Positions 58,869-64,000 of a DNA stretch of 64,000 nt are shown one piece after another. The position numbers and the translations under genes are program-made. Position 1 is the stretch's first letter, and every line of letters begins with the position of its first letter. This DNA comes from Hansfordia pulvinata. Taxonomy: Eukaryota > Ascomycota > Sordariomycetes > Xylariales. The DNA lies in the NCBI GenBank assembly GCA_006538405.1, contig BJKQ01000003.1, positions 620,001-684,000 on the forward strand, in the 5' to 3' direction. The notes under the pieces are model-generated. The model was not told where the DNA came from and did not search any database. It saw nothing but the letters and a program-made list of their open reading frames with translations.

Positions 58869-60466
58869 TCAACTGACCTCCACCACTTCCAGATGAATCA
58901 GACCATTGACGGGCTGTTCGGGCAAAGTTTGTCAGCTCAGTGGGACGCGCCGGGGGGGGCCGGGGGGGGGGGGGGGGGGGGGGGGAAGAAGGTTGTCATG
59001 GCCGGTTTGCACCGCCCGCTGGGGCTTACCGGGGAGAACTGGCGCAGCTTGATGCCGGCGCAGCGGAAGACCTCGGCCGTCTCGCCGTCCATGCTGTAGC
59101 CCTGGCTGTAGACGACCTCGCTGATGCCGACCTGGACGATCTTGATGCTGCAGGTGAGGCAGGGGCAGGTGTTGCAGTAGAGGACGCAGCCGCCGCCGAC
59201 ACCGCCGACGCCGCCGCCGCCGCCGCCGCGGCTGATGCGGTCCCGCCCGGCCTCGAGCAGGGCGTTCTCCTCGGCGTGCAGGCAGAGGCAGGTCTGCAGG
59301 GAGACGCCGCTGGCGTTGGACGAGGGGTCGTTGCAGCGGGGGCAGCCGCCCTCGGCGCAGTTGAGCAGGTGGCGGGGGGTGCCGTTGTAGCCCGTGCTGA
59401 TGACGCGGCGGGACCCGTCGACCAGGACGCAGCCGACGGCGCGCTTCATGCAGTTGCAGCGGCGCGCCGCGAGGGAGGCCAGCGTCATGAAGTAGGCGTC
59501 CCAGCCGGGCCGGAGGCGGGCCGGGTCGGTCAGGTCGAGGGCGTCGAGGGCTGCGTGGAGCTTGGACAGGCCTGGGGGCTTTGCTGCTGTTGTTGTTGTT
59601 GTTGAGGAGGAGGAGGGGGAGGGGGCGGGGGCGGTGTTGAGAAGGCGCACCGTCGCGCGGGACATGAGGCCCAGTACACAGTTCTGGGGCGAGTAGAGGG
59701 GCTGATCGGAGGCGGCGGCGAAGTCGTGGAGGGTCATTATCGGGGCTCGTCGTCGTCTTTGCTGTTCTTGGAGGGGCGGCGGCGGCGGCGAGGGCAGCAG
59801 CGGCAGAAGCAGCTCGCTGCTGGTAGCGCTCCCAGCGGACCAGCAGGGGCGCGTCGACGCTCAGGAGTAGGAAGAAGGGGCGGCGGCTCAGCGCGTCCAG
59901 GACCGCCTCGTCGTGCACGTCTGTCGTGACCCAGCGGGCGCGCCAGTTGCGCGTGACGAAGTCGAGGAGGGCGGTCGCCGTGGCGAAGCGGTGGGCGCTG
60001 CTGGGGGGCTCGGGGGCGTCGTCGTCATCATCATCGGCGGCGGTGGTGGTGGTGGTGGTGGTGGTGGTGGTTGACGTCGACGTCGTCGTGGCGTTGTGTT
60101 GCTGTTGCTGTTGCTGTTGCGGTTGATACCCCGCGGCGGGCCGGACGGGCAGGGCGCCGGGGCCTGCCGGTGTCTCCTGGTCTTTGGCGGACTGGTTTGA
60201 GCCTGCTGTCGTTGCTCCGTCACCGGCTGAGGTGGGGTCGAGGTAGAGGCGAGTGAAGCCGTGGCGGGCCGACAGATACTCAGCGACGGTGCTCTTGCCG
60301 GCGCATTTTGCTGTCGAGAGGGGGAGGGCGGACTGGGTTAGCAGGCTGACGAGCTTGTGGAGAGGGAGATGTTTCCGGTCCGGGGCGAAGAGTGAGGGGA
60401 GAGAGGAGGTGATGAAAGATGGGCCTGCCTGGTGATAGACTCACATCCGCAGATGCCAATGAGCAT
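58869..60466 (-). CDS. DCD1: dCMP deaminase with N-terminal P-loop domain (two introns, two frameshifts)
   Basis: Deaminates dCMP to dUMP, feeding thymidylate synthesis. Exons: 60466-60445, 60310-59030, 58913-58869. Introns run GTGAGT to GACAG and GTAAGC to AACAG. Residues 7-15 (GSKCAGKST) are a Walker A loop of the kinase-like N-terminal domain of fungal Dcd1; a poly-Gln/Thr/Asp linker follows. The deaminase domain has the zinc motifs CLHAEENALLEAG (His-Ala-Glu) and CNTCPCLTCSIKI (PCxxC), plus the substrate loop STGYNGTPR. The short last exon continues KLRQFSP with PVNGLIHL, as expected. The frame slips twice in CCCC runs on the coding strand (plus-strand 59773-59776 and 59742-59745). Two added bases give 450 codons. 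A 24-base G run lies in intron 2. Confidence 0.88.
58962..58985. repeat. Poly(G) tract, 24 bases, inside DCD1 intron 2
   Basis: Uninterrupted G run on the plus strand, so poly(C) in the transcript, within the intron 59029-58914, with its near end about 48 bases upstream of the acceptor. Confidence 0.9.
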
Positions 60467-62662
60467 CTTGACGTCAGTTTTTGCAGCCGCGGCGCTGCCT
60501 TGTAGGGATGCGGATGCGGATTGCGGGAGCGCGGGGCTGATTCACCCGGGTTGTGTGGTGTTGGGTTCGGTTGCTCTATGTAGACACTTGGTTGGTACCC
60601 GCGGTACTATTGGAACTCTGTTGTTCTATGATACACTATTCTCCTTGAAGGGACCTTTTAGATGCTCAAGCATGGGTGACAACGCAGACACAAAAGTCAA
60701 AAGTCGGCTGGCGAGGCAGTGCCTGGTTGGCTGGCGACAGAGGCTTTTCCCTCTCTCTCTCCCCCGCCGCTACGAGAGAACGCGCGAGGTTTCCACCAAG
60801 TGGCGGCGGGTCGTTAACGCGTGCTTCGCGTGCGGTGGCGCGTGGGGCCCCGGGTACCTGGGTCAAGTAGCCTGCGAGGCCCATCCAGCTACACGATACC
60901 TTAGGCACCTTACTGATACGGCCCCCCCGCAGCTCAGATCCGAAGTGATCCATGGTATACCTACCCGAGTGCTGGAGTCGGGTTTGAGTATCGACCTTGC
61001 TGCCTGGGCACGTTGGTGTTGTCAGTATCTGACCACTTCTCAGACTGGAGACGCACAACTACAGGCTACTGTTTGTGTTGGCAAACCACACAAACCCAGA
61101 GAATGCAGAGCTGGAGTTGTACAGTCGGATACCAGGACCAGTCATATCCAGCCAGCTCAGAGATGGCCACATGACCGTCCGATCCTGAGGTTGCAACATC
61201 CAGAGTACTTTAGCTGGTTTGAATGTTCAATGCCAACCCCCCTCACTAAAGAGAAGCAGCTGCTGGTATATTTCTGTGGTTGATAGACAAGTAGGGACAT
61301 GGACGTACCTACTCGCGCATGTACTTGGTGGTGATCCCCAGCCCTATCACAGCTGACCCTTATCACTCCCCAATACGCGTAGTCAGGTCAGCCCACCAGA
61401 CATCACGAGACCAAGGCTACTTCACTTGCCCACATCCCACCCATAGGAGTGAGGAGGGAAGATGTCAGGCCTGTACTCTGAGAGCAGCATTGAAGCTGTT
61501 GAGAAGCCAAAGCTCTTACAGACCCAACATTTGACTGCATTCTGTTTGTAGATCTGCATAGGTGAATTCTCATAGATGAGGTACATACTTGTATCCACCA
61601 CATCGGTGACCTACCTACATATACATGTACTTCAACCACTGAGAGTGCAAATATCAACCAGGTGTACTTGGCTTAACAGGCCACCTGCAGCAGATTTCAA
61701 AGCTATTAGCAGCATGATACCTTTCAACACTGAGCATAATGTTCATGCCTACCTACATACTTAGTATAAATGCCCACAAGATGCATGCTTAGATGTACTG
61801 CTTTCAAAGCCACAATAGATCAAAGATCAGATAGATGTACATGATCTATCTCCAGCTCCAAGTATCACTGTGCCCCCACCCGCTGACCCCATGCCAGGGC
61901 TCAGGCCGGGACAGCTGCCCGCGAAGCTTTGTAGGCCTGTGTACCTGGATACACTGGGTCTGCTGCAGACAACCTCAGGATACTTCTCCTCCCCACCTCC
62001 ACTGTCTGCCCCGCAGCTACATCATTCACCTGGCCTCCAGAGCACCCCCCAGCTGCCCTCCAGTGGGCTGGCAGGCTCCCACCCAGCTGCAGCACGTGCC
62101 CCGCCCCTGCCTAAACCACCACGAGACCTCCAGCTCATGATTTCACTCCCACCTGTGCTCCCATGGTCTGGTCCAGCCCACATGCAGTTTATGTTTGTCT
62201 TCTCCCTGGCCTTGCAGCTGCATCATGGAGGCTGTTTAAGGTTGTCCCCAACACCAGCACATTGAACCAAGCACCAAGCTGACAGAGGCAAAGGACCCTC
62301 CAGGCACCCAACATCACCAGCATAAGGTTACCTGGTCCCATACATATCTGCCCGTGCTCCAGCCCTGGGAGCCCCCCACCCAGCATTCTTCCAGCTCTGC
62401 ACACCTCACCCAGACATCCGGATCATCACCACTTTGTGACTGGCCTCTCTCTGCCAACACCACCCTCATCATCTGCCAGCCTCTGCCACCTTTGACAGCA
62501 ACTGTTCACTGTGCCCACCTCGGCTCTGCTGCTACCTCCTCCACCTGGCAGCTCCGTACCGTGGCACCACTGCCACTGCCACTGCCACCTGGTCCATCCT
62601 CGGCTCCCTCGGGGCCGCATCCCCAGTTTCGCATAGGCCTCCTTCACCTTGCTCCGGCAGAC
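60467..62662. other. Divergent intergenic region between DCD1 and atg7
   Basis: 2.2 kb between the two start codons. A 284-codon open frame (60432-61283) starts inside DCD1 exon 1 on the opposite strand and has no domain features. 61300-61850 is AT-richer, with ACATGTAC/TACCTAC motifs; 61850-62640 is C/A/T-rich and probably contains the atg7 promoter and leader. Confidence 0.5.
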
Positions 62663-64000
62663 ATGGCGGCTCTCAAGTTCGCCACCTTCTCTTCGGAGAT
62701 CGAGTTGCCCTTCTACACCAACCTCTTCGCCTCCAAGCTCGAGCATGACAAGCTCAGCGAGTCAGCCCGCCAGGTCCTCGGCGTCTATCAGCCGCGGCCC
62801 GGAACCCAGCCCGATGATAGCGTCAAGATGCAGGTGCTGGCGAGTGCTCTGACTAGTACTCAGTGAGTCCTGCCGGTTCCAGCCCCTCGCAACCCTGCTG
62901 ACCCTGTTCCAGCGTCCCTGCCAACACGGTCAGGGCCGAGGGCATCATCCTCAACACCAATACCATGGAGGCCTTCAAGCAAGTAGACAAAGCGGCCGTC
63001 TTGAACAATGCTGCTCGCCAAGTAGGTCCTGCCGCTTGATCTCTGGCTCGGGACACGGGGCTGACCCAACGCCAGATATGGGATGGAATCAAAGACGGCA
63101 CCATCTACTCGGTGCCCTCGCTACTGTCGTCTTTTATCATCATGTCGTACGCCGATCTCAAAAAATACAGAATGACTTATTGGTTCGGCTTCCCTGCCCT
63201 GCACTCGGACCCCCAGTGGAGGCGCAGCGGCGACATTCAACGCCTGACGCCCCTGGAAAGCGAGGCCCTGGTCGAAAGGATAGGCACCTGGAAGCTCGAG
63301 GTCAAGGATGACCGGCAGTTCGGCTTCTTCCTCGCCAAGAAGGTGCGCGGTCGCGAAGCCCAGTCACCCCTCGAAATGCCCGAAGAGGAGGAAATCGGCT
63401 ACCGATGGGACATCAGCTCGCTGCGCTCTTTCGAGGGTGGCTTCTTCAACGGCGTCCCCGACGAGGACCGCTACGTGGCCTTCGTCGATCCATCCACCTA
63501 CGAAGAGCACCCCGCCTGGCCCCTGAGGAATCTCCTGGTTCTGGTGCGCCAGCGATTCCACCTGACTAACGTCCAGATCTTGTGCTATCGTGATATCCAT
63601 GCCCGCAGACACGAAGCACGCAGCATTATCCTGCCCCTGACAATGGATCCTGTGGAGAAGATGGAAACCTCCTCTATGCCCAAGGCTACCGGCTGGGAGC
63701 GGAACCCCCTCGGAAAACTGACAGCGCGATCGGTCAGTCTGGCCGAGTCTATGGATCCTACAAGGCTGGCGGACCAGTCGGTCGATCTGAACCTCAAGCT
63801 CATGAAGTGGAGAATCTCTCCCGGGCTAGACCTCGATATTATCAAGAACACCAAGTGCCTGCTTCTCGGCGCCGGCACGCTAGGGAGCTACGTGTCTAGG
63901 AACCTCATGGGCTGGGGTGTTCGCAAGATTACATTTGTCGATTACGGGGCCGTCTCCTTTTCTAACCCTGTCCGGCAACCCCTTTTCGCCTTTAAGGACT
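62663..64000 (+). CDS. atg7: Autophagy E1-like enzyme ATG7, 5' part (cut by window end)
   Basis: ATG7 activates the ubiquitin-like proteins Atg8 and Atg12 for autophagosome formation in the cytosol. Exons: 62663-62862, 62913-63021, then 63076 to the window end (introns of 50 and 54 nt; donors GTGAGT and GTAGGT, acceptors TTCCAG and CGCCAG). About 411 residues are present. The N-terminus [20 protein letters not shown] is diagnostic of the ATG7 N-terminal domain. [31 protein letters not shown] and [14 protein letters not shown] also fit. The adenylation domain begins with [20 protein letters not shown] (GxGxxG nucleotide loop), followed by [20 protein letters not shown]. The catalytic cysteine and the C-terminus lie beyond the window. 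No frame slip seen. Confidence 0.93.

Noticed and set aside
60432..61283. 284-codon plus-strand open frame in the DCD1-atg7 interval
   Set aside because: Begins inside DCD1 on the other strand, has no domain pattern, and crosses likely promoter DNA.

Overview
The window looks like nuclear DNA of a filamentous ascomycete (Pezizomycotina, probably Sordariomycetes). The reasons are GC-rich genes with short GT..AG introns (54 to about 160 nt) and CTGAC/ACTAAC-type branch sites, intron-containing nuclear tRNAs, a bZIP factor, ATG7, and a secreted GPI-anchor-type wall protein. No bacterial operon, phage, CRISPR array or intact transposon was seen. The species was not identified.

Layout. 1-8.8 kb, minus strand: RPA43 (RNA polymerase I subunit), an NmrA/isoflavone-reductase-like oxidoreductase, a small cysteine-containing secreted protein, and a stand-alone glutathionylspermidine-synthetase-like ATP-grasp protein. 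8.8-26.8 kb is gene-poor, with only a Ser/Thr-rich secreted protein (11.5 kb) and a conserved-looking unknown protein (22.6 kb). 26.8-35.2 kb is denser: a cyclophilin-RRM protein (PPIL4/CYP6 type), tRNA-Met(CAT), a Dap1/MAPR-like heme protein divergent from an Mgr3-like mitochondrial TPR protein, tRNA-Tyr(GTA), and a bZIP factor. 35.2-43.3 kb is gene-poor. 43.3-49.2 kb holds a GPI-type repeat protein, an OMA1 mitochondrial metalloprotease and a small soluble cytochrome b5. 49.2-58.1 kb is gene-poor with a doubtful secreted-protein locus near 51 kb. 58.1-64 kb holds a 65-residue single-pass membrane protein, dCMP deaminase, and the 5' part of atg7, cut by the window end.

The genes form no obvious pathway cluster. 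They are mostly housekeeping: rRNA transcription, splicing-associated prolyl isomerisation, mitochondrial inner-membrane quality control (Mgr3-like, OMA1), heme proteins, pyrimidine metabolism and autophagy, plus three secreted or wall proteins.

Two window-wide signals stand out. First, nine of the confident coding genes are split by a total of about 15 apparent single-base deletions, nearly all in C/G runs. Adding one base at each place restores full-length proteins with total lengths divisible by three, so these are most likely sequence errors rather than pseudogenes. Second, intergenic DNA is seeded with a short palindromic motif, TACGAGTA/TACTCGTA (about 50 hits to its 7-base core by eye), together with a GTAGGTA/TACCTAC family and pure poly(C)/poly(G) tracts of 15-31 bases. 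I found no convincing new multi-gene system. The dispersed motif and the shared tRNA 3' flanks are the most open questions.
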